Shown: piece after piece, positions 54,943 to 64,000 of the stretch
Layout of the letters: every line of letters starts with the position of its first letter
How positions within the stretch are numbered: the first letter of the stretch is position 1
Assembly (NCBI GenBank): GCA_002964805.2
Contig: PUDQ02000113.1
Location: 906,581-970,580 of the forward strand
Reading direction: 5' to 3'
DNA length: 64,000 nucleotides
Source of the DNA: Trametes villosa
Lineage: Eukaryota; Basidiomycota; Agaricomycetes; Polyporales; Polyporaceae
Notes under the pieces: generated by a model
The model's input: only the letters and a program-made list of their open reading frames with translations
The model's database searches: none
Told to the model about the DNA's origin: nothing
Program-made: the position numbers and the translations under genes

Positions 54943-56626
54943 ATGCCAGCTTGTCCGCCTGCTGTCCGGGTGATCGTGAGACTGCCCTACAACCGCCCCG
55001 AGGACGCCCCTCCGGACCCTCCTCGAGTGCGCCCACTTTCGCTGAGCTTGTGTGCGTCTGTGTGCTGAGAGTGTCGGATTCCGTGCCATACGAAACTAGG
55101 TGGAATGGAGCGCTGAGAAGGAGCAGATCCTATGGGAAGTCATCGCGAAGAGTCGTGCTATCGAAGGCGCGGGCACCGACTGTGAGTGATTCCCCTCTGA
55201 CAATTATGCTACCCGTGGGGTATGCCGCAGAGGAGGGAGCTCAAATACACGTAGGGAAGGGTCTCGCGGACCACTTGCAAGTCCCTCTCCCGTATATTCT
55301 ATACCGCGCTCAAGTACGGTATGAGGAGGACCTCCGGGGCCTCCAAGGCCTCGCCAACCGCAGCCCTACCGTCCCCTTTCCATCCGCCCCCTCACCTCTT
55401 CGCACGAACCCGCCAGGCGAGTACTTCCCGCGCGTCCCCGATCCCATGCGCCCATCCCTCCCTCACCGCGACTCGGGACACGGTCGGATCGGCTCCTCGT
55501 CCTCTACCGCTGGCGGGCTTGCGTCGACGTCTGGTACTGTACCGGGAACGAGTACTATTCGCCCGCTAGGCGTGCGTGCTAGGCTGAGCTCACTGGGGAA
55601 CGCGCGCGCGCATGCTCAGCTCAGGTCTCCGGTTCACACCGAAGCGAGTCATAGTCCGCTTGCTGGGCTGCCCACCACGAGTGCCACTCAACCCCCGCGC
55701 CAGACGAAGAAGATATCGTCCTCGTCGACTATCACGCTACAAGGCCCGAAGAGGACGCGCACCCCGCTTCGTCGGTTGTCCCCGACTTCATCCCACCCCG
55801 CCTCGTCTTCCGACGGTAGTGACTCGGAGGACTCGGACGAGCAGACGCGCAAGGAGGAAGAGGCAGAGCGGCAGGAGCTGCTCACGCGCAAGTTAGCAGC
55901 GCTCAAGGACATGATGACCGAGGACGCGCTCGGGCTTGTTGCGGATCCTGCGAGGGCGCGCGGGAAGCAGCGCGGAAGGGCGCGCCCGACCTCCGGGACG
56001 AGCACGTCTGGCGCGTCGCTCTCCTCACTGAGCGCGCGCAGGAGCTCGTCGCCGTCGCGCAGCCATGGTCACCAGAGCCTTTCGAGCGCGAGCGTGGACT
56101 CGCCCCAGGGCTCGATCCCGTCCATCCCTTCCCCGCCTGCGAACGCGCTCCGCCACTCTCAGCACTCGCATTCGCATGCACACTCGCGTCGGTTCAGCGC
56201 GAGCGCGCAAGCAACTCCGCAGCGGCCGACCATGCGACACCACTCGCAGTCGCTCTCGACGTCGCAGTCGCTTTCGCATTCGCAGTCGAGCGCGCAGTCG
56301 CCGCCGCGCGTGACGTCGCCGATGATGGGCCCGCGGCGCTTGGCAACGCCGGAGAAGAGCTCGAGTCCGCCCGCGGTCTCACCTGGGCGCGCGGTCGGGC
56401 AGCCGGCGCATGCGAGGAGTTTGCGGCATGCGGCGGTGGGGCTGACGGCGGTGAGCGGGACGGTGAGCGAGGCGTCCAGTTTTAGTGATTTGAGTGGTGA
56501 GTGATCTCGTGGGGAGGATGTTGAACGAAGTGTGGACTAATGTGCGCGGTAGATGCGGACTTGTCGGGGTCCGCGCTAGAGAGTGCGTTGATGTCGAATA
56601 CGCGCGGCGGTGGGTCGCGCTTGTGA
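54943..56626 (+). CDS. ATG29: autophagy-related protein 29-like (ATG29 N-terminal domain)
   Basis: Exons 54943-55026, 55100-55181, 55255-56496 and 56553-56626. The N-terminal domain appears only after splicing: MPACPPAVRVIVRLPYNRPE and PPDPPR, then VEWSAEKEQILWEVIAKS, then GAGTDW joined to KGLADHLQVPLPYILYRAQV. This is the ATG29 N-terminal signature, which in yeast helps scaffold the Atg17-Atg31-Atg29 complex at the pre-autophagosomal site. Beyond residue ~110 the protein is a long Ser/Pro/Arg-rich disordered tail with an acidic patch (DGSDSEDSDEQTRKEEE) and a helix (QELLTRKLAALKDMM). The much longer open frame starting at 54810 is an artefact of unspliced introns. Total about 490 residues. 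Confidence 0.82.
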
Positions 56627-57286
56627 GTGTTTTTACTTGATTCGTGTCTCGTGCCCTGCTGACTCGAACTGATAGCTCCTTCGCGCGAAGTCACCTATCT
56701 GGTGGACGCCGTGCGACGCGTGGGTAGACTTGGGTTTGCCATGTAGTATAGAGCGAGTGTTTGGGGAGCGCGATCGGCGACTGCGCGGGTGTCGCGCGCG
56801 ACGCGCTCGGGCGCTAGTAGTGTGTACTTGTACCTTCATCTTCCCGGCGGATGTCCGCCAGTATTCAGTGCTACCTCGGAGTTTTTCTCGCGGAATCCAG
56901 AAAGTTCGGCGAGTAACTGCGTGTGCACTCGAAAGAGAGATGTAAGGGCCTGAAGCGGGGCGCGGGAGGAGTGACAAAGCAGAGGCGCGAGGAGTACGCA
57001 AGCCCGATTCACAGCACCTGCTATATAAGCTCGCGCACTTTCCGACCTTCTTTCCCTTTCACCGCGTCTCGCCTCTCCTCACCCAAACTCCATCCTCTCG
57101 CGCTTCTGCTATCTGCTCGTCTATCTGCGACAACTCACTCCTCTCACTGATCCTGCTACGTTCTGCCACTGCACATAACCTGGAACAACCTCGCCCGCGC
57201 CCCGATCAGCCACCCGCGTCCCACCAAGCAGCACTCATCTCGTCCCGCCACTCTCGCGCATAACGCACACCTGAACGTACTTCACG
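56627..57286. other. intergenic, upstream of DDI1
   Basis: It holds the DDI1 promoter. The stretch 57040-57286 is CT-rich, as in many fungal 5' leaders. Confidence 0.5.
57022..57029 (+). promoter_or_regulatory. TATA box of DDI1
   Basis: TATATAAG lies 258-265 bases before the ATG at 57287, followed by a long CT-rich leader. This distance implies a 5' UTR of over 200 bases. Confidence 0.5.
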
Positions 57287-58921
57287 ATGGAGCTCACATT
57301 CATCACTGAGCTTGGCCAGTCGTTCGTCGTCGAGATCGACTCGAACATGGAGCTCGAGAACGTCATGGCTCTCCTCGAGGCTGAGGTATGTCCCTTACAC
57401 CCTTACCGCACCGCCGATCGCGCGTCCGTCCTCCGGCGGCCGCGGTCTTAATAGCAGGGCACGATACTGACGTGCGCAGTCTGGTATCCCAGTCGCGGAG
57501 CAGAGCCTCTCGCATGAGGGGCGCGATCTGAGCAACCCGAAGGCGACCATGCGCGAGTCCGGCGTCGGGGACCACGCGATGCTCCTCCTTCGGAGAAAGG
57601 TCCAAGTAGCAGGCCGGTGCGTGTTTCTTACTCCATCTGCTCCTCTTTTTCGCTCGCTCAAACAATGGACACATCGCGCGCAGATCCGTAGAGCAGGATT
57701 CGGAGATGATGCGGCTGCAGCTGCTCGGCGACCCCGCGCTCATGTCTCAGCTACGCACAGTACGTCTTATGACCGCCCATCGTGTCCTACAGAACGCCAT
57801 AACTCATATTGATTTCAGACAAACCCCGAAATCGCACATGCCGCACAAAACGACCCCGCCCGCTTCGCGGAGCTCCTCCGACAAACACACGCGCGCCAGG
57901 CGGACGCGGAGCGCGAGCGCTCGCTGCTCGAGGCAGACCCGTATGACATCGAGGCGCAGCGGAGGATAGAGGAGGCGATCCAGCAGCAGGCCGTCCTCGA
58001 GAATTTGGAGCACGCGCTGGAGTACTCGCCGGAGTCGTTCGGGCGGGTGACGATGCTCTAGTGAGTCCACATGTTTCTTCCGTCGCGTTGAGCAAGTGAC
58101 TAACGGAGGGCTTAGTATCCCGGTGGAAGTGAACGGACACCCCGTGAAGGCGTTCGTGGATAGCGGCGCTCAGTCGACGATCAGTACGTCCTCTCCGCGC
58201 CCCTTACGCGTCCTCGCGTCTGATCGCTTCCCTACAGTGAGCCCCGAATGCGCGGAAGCGTGCGGGTAAGTACTACGTTGACGTTCATTGCACGCCCCGC
58301 TGCTTACACATTCTTCCCTATAGAATCATGCGTCTCGTCGACCGCCGTTTCGCAGGCATCGCGCGCGGCGTCGGCACCGCGAAGATCCTCGGCCGCGTGC
58401 ACTCCGCGCAGCTCAAGCTCGAGGACCTCTACCTCCCGTGCTCGTTCACGATCATGGAGGGCCGCGACGTGGACCTCCTCTTCGGGCTGGATATGCTCAA
58501 GGCGCACCAGGCGTGCATCGACCTCGAGAAGAACGTGCTCCGGATCCAGGGCCGCGAGGTCCGCTTCCTCGCCGAGCACGAGCTCCCCGAGAAGGCGCGT
58601 ATCATGGACTCTGGCGAGGGCGAGGAGGGCGTGCCTGGACCGTCTACGGCGGGGGGTGCGTCGGGTTCGGGCAGCGCGTCCGCGCCGGCGCAGCCGTTCC
58701 CTGGGAGCGGGCATACGCTCGGCGCGGCGCCTGCTCCGGTGGGTGCGGGGAGGGGGCGCGCGGCGCCAGGGGCTCAGCCGCCGCAGGCGCAGGCGCAGAG
58801 TCGATACCCGGAGGCGTCTGTCCAGATGCTCATAGGGCTCGGCGCGACGCGAGACGCTGCGATCGGCGCGTTAGACGCCGCGGGAGGGAATCTCGACATG
58901 GCTGCCTCGCTGCTGTTCTGA
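57287..58921 (+). CDS. DDI1: DNA-damage-inducible protein 1 (Ddi1), ubiquitin-directed aspartyl protease
   Basis: Seven exons; the first is 57287-57385, followed by a 94-base intron. Residues 1-75 form the ubiquitin-like domain ([20 protein letters not shown], then [20 protein letters not shown]). The helical linker carries [17 protein letters not shown] and the [16 protein letters not shown] lead-in to the retroviral-like protease. The protease has catalytic [10 protein letters not shown] (Asp-Ser-Gly), [19 protein letters not shown] and [18 protein letters not shown]. The C-terminal UBA domain ends the protein ([20 protein letters not shown]). Ddi1 shuttles ubiquitinated proteins to the proteasome and cleaves long-chain ubiquitin conjugates. 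Start, length and domain order match the family; nothing is missing. Confidence 0.95.
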
Positions 58922-59686
58922 CCGCGGCGGGAGGGCCTCGGTGTTGAATGAAGAAAAGGGACGACGTTGATGTCAGCAGAAGTCCTGTTGTATAGTAGAT
59001 TGATTGCGTAAGGTGGCAGGAAATGTATTATAAAACAATATCGTCGGTGGTCACCTCGCGGCGGCAATTTCGGCACAGCCTCAGCACGTATGCCCTTGCG
59101 AGTGGGTGCGTCTTGTAGCTCTGAACGAGGGCTACATTTTCGTCCCTGGAGGCATGGTGATTGGGGGCCTGACTGCAGAGATACAGACAAGTTACTGACC
59201 TTGTCTTTGGGCCACATATACTTGTCTTCACCTTGCTCCCGGGGATTGCGGCATGGCCAGCATCAGCAAAACACCAACGCGCCTGGACGCGCCTGGACGC
59301 GCCTGGAGAGCCTCGTTTGCCCCTCCATCTAGCTCTCCAGGCGAGCAGACGCCTCCAGCTCCACAGCTACCCCCTCGGGCTGCATCAGGAAACCCCCTCA
59401 ATGCCCATTGCAGCCACCGGAATGGCATTGCGCCCCATTGCACGCATTGCACCTGATAGCACATGGGGTCACCATATAGCCGCCATAGCACTATATAGCA
59501 GTACATAATTATTGACGTTCAGCAATGCATGAAGTAGCCATCGAGCTTTCGAAGTAGTGATGAATAGGTTCTGCCTTAGTGACGGACCCAGACCGCGCTC
59601 AGACAAGCTAGTATATCAGCCACAGGCTACAATATCATGTCATTGCCGAGAATACACATTTCGATAACTAATCAGTAAGGGAATGA
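58922..59686. other. intergenic with a short GCCTGGACGC repeat
   Basis: Three adjacent copies of a GCGCCTGGAC unit lie near 59279-59309, and repeated GCATTGC/CCATTGC words near 59400-59450. No gene is supported. Confidence 0.45.
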
Positions 59687-60734
59687 CTACTGCGCCTCCG
59701 TCTCCGAGCCTAACAAGCCCCGCTTCACCTTGTACCGCTTCACCGCATGGTCGATGAACGCCTCCGGAGGAAGCTCCAGCGCAATGCGCTTGCGCGTCTT
59801 GGGCGTCAATTGGCAGCCGTTCACCATGTTCGGAAGGGGCACGTAGGACTAGGTGGGTGATGAGCTCGTTAAGTATGGCTCAAATAATAAGGATGTACGA
59901 TGACGTACCGGTGGCGGACTCTCGGGCTCCGAGTTGTCCGAAGGGCCCTCGGGCTCTTCTGCCTGGGCGTCCACAACACCACCGCCAGCCCGCACCTGGC
60001 CGCCGTGACTAGCATGGATGAGGTGCCCCAGAACGGTCCTTCCCGGATCATGCCGAGCCGAGGCATTCAGGAGCCCTTCCAGAAGGCGCAGACTATCGTT
60101 CCGCCCGTCGACGCGGCCGTCATAGTAGCCCAGGCAGTACGCGTCGTAGATCGGGTCGTGTTCCGACTCAGTGTCGGAGCCGGAATCGGCCGCAGCAGGC
60201 TGAGAGGTCGCGGTTGGTCCAGCGAGTGGAGGCGGAAGTTCAGAGAGGGGAATCAACGGAGAGAGAGCGCGGGATGGAGGAGAGGATGGCGACTGCCTAG
60301 GCGGCCCGGGGGGCTCGGTTGTGCGCACTTGCACCGACGCTCGATGCGATACAACGGGCACGGCTCGAGGGCGGTGCGATGAACGTGGTGTGGACGCCGG
60401 ACTCGAGCTCCGGCTACTTGTCGGTGTCCGGAGGAATCGACGAACCGCAGGCTTGTTCTGCGAGGCACTGCGCGAGGCTATCACTGCCGTCAGTCCGACG
60501 CCACAATGCAAGACATGAATACATACCTGATCCAGCTTCCGTGAGCGGTCCCGGAGAAAGGGATGCGCGCAACGGTGCGTTGCCCAAGTCGTGACTGCGA
60601 ACTCCAGTTAGCATGGGAGCCGACGGTTGCGCGACTTCAGGACCACGGCAGTCGCGACGATGGCTGGAGCCTGGGACCCGATGATGGCGCTCCGAGTGGG
60701 CCTGGCGGGCTGTGCCACCGGAGTCGATAGGCAT
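59687..60734 (-). CDS. unrecognised Ser/Pro-rich protein, three exons
   Basis: Exon 1 runs from 60734 (or the later Met at 60618) to 60527, then introns 60526-60484 and 59908-59849, both GT-AG and frame-keeping, and the last exon to the stop at 59689-59687. The middle has Ser/Pro/Arg-rich sequence, then a short conserved-looking acidic and aromatic block (EHDPIYDAYCLGYYDGRVDG). The C-terminus is basic and possibly helical (QLTPKTRKRIALELPPEAF, HAVKRYKVKRGLLG). I recognise no domain. Clean splicing across two introns is the main evidence that it is a gene. It could be cargo of the subtelomeric transposable-element region. Confidence 0.5.
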
Positions 60735-61185
60735 ATTGTACGCCGCGGCAGTCTGGAGTGTGCTGGTACTCGAGGGTTTGGAAGATGGCAGCCCTCGCCG
60801 ACGAGGGAGAGAGAGAGAGACGGACAGACAAACAGGGAAGAAAATACTCGACGCCTGCGGTGTCCCAAAAAGGACATAGGGCGCCTAAGGAGCTCGCAAG
60901 CTCGATGGGGGGCAATCCTCGTCGCGATATACCCGCTCTGACGAACATCAAACGAAGGAGCTCTTCTTGGATCAGCAGTGCTGTATTTGCAACAACATGC
61001 TAGCTGCGGAATTGAGGCTTATAGTAGCTGACTATCAAAACTATCCACAGCCGAGCCGACCTCGCCTTGACCTTCCGCAAGCTACGTCGACCGCTGTATA
61101 TACACAAAACCGATCGCGTAGGGTATACGGGAGACGGCCCAGAAGATCCGGGGGTCGGCGGGGGTCACGGGGGAGATAGCGCGGC
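60735..61185. other. intergenic, nothing recognised
   Basis: A GA-rich run (GAGAGAGAGAGACGGACAGAC) lies near 60806-60830. No gene is supported. Confidence 0.4.
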
Positions 61186-61465
61186 GGACGCAGGAGACAG
61201 GCGGGCGCGAGAGACGGGACGGCGCCGGGCGCGAGAGACAGGACGGCGCCGGGCGTGATCTCGACGGCGCGGGGGCGTGCGAGAGACGGCGCGGAGGGCG
61301 CGAGAGACGGCGCGGAGGGCGCGAGATACGGCGCGGAGGGCGCGAGAGACGGCGCGGAGGGCGCGAGATACGGCGGAGGGCGCACGACGGCGCGGGGGCG
61401 CATGACGGCGCGGGGGCGCACGACGGCGCGGGGGCGCGCGAGAGACGGCGCGGGGGCGCTGGAGG
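61186..61465 (+). repeat. subtelomeric GC-rich minisatellite
   Basis: Two related unit types. From ~61280 to 61380 a 21-base unit (GGCGCGAGAGACGGCGCGGA plus G) occurs about five times with single-base changes and one 3-base loss. From ~61378 to 61440 an 18-base unit (GCGCGGGGGCGCACGACG type) occurs three to four times. Degenerate forms extend to 61190. Frames across it are all open because no stop fits the unit. The 409 bases 61466-61874 to its right are GTGCG-rich, without a gene. Confidence 0.85.
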
Positions 61466-61874
61466 AGCTGCTTTGCGTCCTGGTCCCGTCCGTCGAGTGC
61501 TTTCGACCGGGTGTCCGACCGGGCGCTCCTGTTTGAGCGTGCCCGTCGTGTGCGAGCGTCCCTGGTGTGCACTCGTCCATCGTGTGCGCTCGCGTCCTTG
61601 CGTCCTGTGCGCCAGCGTCGGCGCGTCGAGCGCGTCTGCATCCCGGGGCCGCGCGTCGATCGGTATCGAGTCTCCGCGCCGCGCACGCTTGAGTCCGCAC
61701 GCGGTGAGCACGGCTGTGTGCGCGCGTCAAGCACGTTCCCGTCCGAGCATCGAGCAGCTTGGCGTCCAAACGTTGTGGACGTGCGCGTTCGATCGTCGTC
61801 CGCGTCCGCGTCCACACGCGCGAGTCCGAGCGTCGAGAGCGAGCAATTCCACGCAGTGTGAGTTTGGCCGGACT

Positions 61875-63820
61875 TCAGGACTCTGAGAGGTCGTGGAAGG
61901 TAGGGAAATCGAGGTACCGGTTGAATGCGAAGGTGATTGGTTCGTCTAGGAGGTCTGCAGCCGTCCAGTCGGCGTTCACGGCGTCCTGCCCGAATTTGGG
62001 GATAAGGTGACATGGGCGGATGAGATCGCGGGCCTCGACGACTGAAGCGTTCCGTTTGCCACCCCGGGTGGAGTGCGAGGTTGGCGGTTGTTTAGTTACA
62101 GTGTCCGGGGTTCGAAACGGCCGAAACCACTGTACATAGATCAATGGGGTATGATGGTTCATCCACTCAGGCAGACGGAATATCGCGCGGATGCGTCCGG
62201 CGCGCAAGCCTGCCCCGAAGCAGCTGTCTGTGAGATGAAAACAAGTACGAGAGTCTGAAGGTGCCACGTACCGTGCAGTCCGCCATCGCGGCGGAAAATG
62301 AATGGGTCCTGCACGAACAGACCACAGTCGAAGTGTTGGGGTTTGGGTGCACGGTCTCGGTCGCGGGCCACTGCAGGGCTGGCACGGATCTTGCAGAGGC
62401 GTTTGGTATTCGAGAAGTGAATGTTGGCAGGGCGCAGGAGTGATATGGAGTGGTAGAGGTCGAGTCGGATGGTCGACGTCGCGCGTAGATGAGAGTCGTT
62501 AGCTGCTAGATAGTCGTTCAGTGAATCCAGCAGGTCAGGCGCTCCGTACGCGGAGTTTATGCGGTCCAGCGTTACACGCGGCGCAGTTGGCGTGAGAGGA
62601 AGGTGGAAGGCGCGCGCAACGTTCGAATGAACCAGTTGGCGCAGCGCGTCCACTCCCACGTCGCCCTCCTCCTCTTCCTCGTCCTCTCCAATATCCTCGC
62701 CGCCTTCCGCCACGTCGACACCGCCCGCATCTTCCTTGAGCTCCTCCTCGAGCTGCCCTTCGATCCAAGCCAGGTACGCATCCCGGCGTTCGAGGGCCTC
62801 CTGCCTTTGGAGCCACGTCGTCATCTGCGAGAAGTACTCGCGTCGACTGCTCGCCCGGTAAGCTTTTTTGGCGTAATCGATGTGCAGCCTCTCTGACGTC
62901 TCCGTGTTGACCCCGTCCAGACATCCAAACCGCCGGATAGCGTCGATGTAGTGAACCATCGAATGAACCTTCGGTATGTTGAAGTGCTCGCGAATGCCGG
63001 CTTTGACGAAACCGTCCTTGTGTCGGTGGAAGAGTTCGAGCGCACGCTGCATGGCTAGAAGACTCTCCTCGGAATGAACCTCGTACTGCGCGTAGTAGAC
63101 GAAGTCCAGGATGCCGCGCGCCGCCTTCTGTATGTTTGAGTCAGCGCGACCCGCAAGCGCGCCGAGGAGAACCTTCTCGAGCTCTTTTGCCTCGCCGCCC
63201 GTCCACTGCGAGATGAGGGATACCCCGTTCTTGAAGTGGCGGAGGCCGTGGCTACCTGGCATCGCTGCGAAACGCGCGTCGAGGGCGTCCTTTCCCACTA
63301 CCTTCTGGAGCCATGGGAGCAGGTGATCTTTCACGACACCTTTGTGGAGCTGATGGAGGATGTCGGGGGTGATGCTCTCGAAGATGTCGGTGTGGGGGAG
63401 GTCAGCCCAGAACGGCTGGTAGACCGGGCGAAGCCCTTGAGTGGTGAACTGGGAAGGGGTGTCTCCATCGCCAGCGCGTCGCAGGTAGTTGGCGGTGGCA
63501 GCGTGCTGGCGCGCGGGGAATTTCTTCCGGCTCCCGCGTTGCTTACGCGGCACCAAACAGCGAGGGCACCGGTTTTCCTTGCAGCAAGCGATCAAGCATT
63601 GCTCGGGGTGGTCCGCGACGTACGCCGCGAGTATCGGATAGACGCGGCGGATGTGACCGTCCGCGCAGGTCATGAGTACCCCCGCCTCGCCGGCAGCAAC
63701 GAGGGGCTGTACAATCTTGGCCATGCACGTGTGGAACAGGCGATAGAGAGCCTCGGAGCGGGTCGCTTTCGAGAAGCATTCGAGCTTACTGACGGGAATG
63801 TATCCTAGGAGAATGGTGGG
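61875..63820 (-). CDS. Plavaka-type (KDZ superfamily) transposase, N-terminus replaced by the telomere
   Basis: Two exons: 63820-62272 and 62227-61875, with a 44-base GT-AG intron; 633 residues remain. The frame is open right up to the first telomere repeat, where TTA reads as a stop. The first residues, GYIPVSKLECF and EALYRLFHTCM, match an internal conserved block of Plavaka transposases, so there is no native start. Other family landmarks: RCPRCLVPRKQRGSR (zinc-binding Cys), DIFESITPDILHQLHKGVVK, FNIPKVHSMVHYIDAIRRFG, NTETSERLHIDYAKKAYRAS and, after the intron, HLIPKFGQDAV. Full-length relatives are about 1,000 residues; the zinc finger and first catalytic part are missing. It cannot be a functional transposase as it stands. 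Confidence 0.88.
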
Positions 63821-64000
63821 TTAGGGTTAGGGTTAGGGTTAGGGTTAGGGTTAGGGTTAGGGTTAGGGTTAGGGTTAGGGTTAGGGTTAGGGTTAGGGTT
63901 AGGGTTAGGGTTAGGGTTAGGGTTAGGGTTAGGGTTAGGGTTAGGGTTAGGGTTAGGGTTAGGGTTAGGGTTAGGGTTAGGGTTAGGGTTAGGGTTAGGG
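63821..64000 (+). repeat. telomere: 30 perfect TTAGGG repeats
   Basis: The run covers 180 bases without a single variant and continues to the last base of the window. G-rich strand orientation means the chromosome end lies to the right. Three extra G at 63818-63820 precede the first full unit. Confidence 0.98.

Noticed and set aside
54810..56504. 564-residue open frame as the ATG29-like protein
   Set aside because: It reads through two introns in the wrong frame and lacks the ATG29 N-terminal motifs. The spliced model from 54943 recovers IVRLPYNRPE, VEWSAEKEQ and DWKGLADHL.
61041..62013. Two long Arg/Pro/Ala-rich minus-strand frames over the minisatellite
   Set aside because: They arise because the repeat units are multiples of three without stops; two frames are open over the same bases and neither resembles a protein family.
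62159..62271. Transposase C-terminus as the unspliced frame ending at 62159
   Set aside because: The conserved C-terminal block (IFRLPEWMNHH through HLIPKFGQ) lies in another frame and is joined by a good 44-base GT-AG intron.

Overview
The window is fungal and carries one true chromosome end. Genes are cut by many short GT-AG introns of about 35-120 bases, the DNA is GC-rich, and the last 180 bases are 30 perfect TTAGGG repeats in the orientation of a right-hand telomere. F-box/LRR, WSC, DUF6699, HET, Plavaka transposase and HAD-type sesquiterpene cyclase genes together point to an Agaricomycete. A polypore-like wood-decay fungus is my inference, not something the sequence proves. All gene models below were spliced by eye.

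Layout from left to right. 1-7.1 kb: two HAD-type terpene cyclases (the first cut by the window edge), a dead third copy between them, and an F-box protein. 8.3-11.4 kb: a secreted two-WSC protein and a class I histone deacetylase. 11.9-26.4 kb: seven minus-strand members of one membrane-protein family; one is a relic and one is split by a MITE. 27.5-28.5 kb: a DUF6699 protein. 30.7-42.4 kb: four plus-strand members of the same family, two of them in a tandem duplication of about 3 kb. 42.9-45.1 kb: a HET-domain protein, followed by a broken duplicate of the last family member's tail. 46.3-58.9 kb: an interval with four conserved housekeeping genes (SSADH, YIH1/IMPACT, ATG29-like, DDI1) and one large protein that looks like a fungal MLKL-type four-helix-bundle plus pseudokinase. 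59.7-61.5 kb: an unrecognised gene and a GC-rich minisatellite. 61.9-64 kb: a Plavaka-type transposase whose reading frame runs straight into the telomere repeats.

The most interesting unit is the membrane-protein array: ten near-complete copies and two relics in 34 kb. Each has an N-terminal domain with no signal peptide (start motif DDxDPRIxYS, end motif GEHTxxxTNxNGTxPN or a variant), a Ser/Thr/Pro-rich stalk, one transmembrane helix followed by an Arg-rich stop, and a disordered tail. In every near-complete copy the tail ends in a (P/L)PxY motif, the kind of short motif bound by WW domains of NEDD4/Rsp5-type ubiquitin ligases. The array lies on the telomere arm, shows duplication, pseudogenisation and transposon insertion, and sits beside a HET gene and an MLKL-like gene. 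A rapidly evolving surface-recognition or allorecognition locus is a testable inference, not a demonstrated function.
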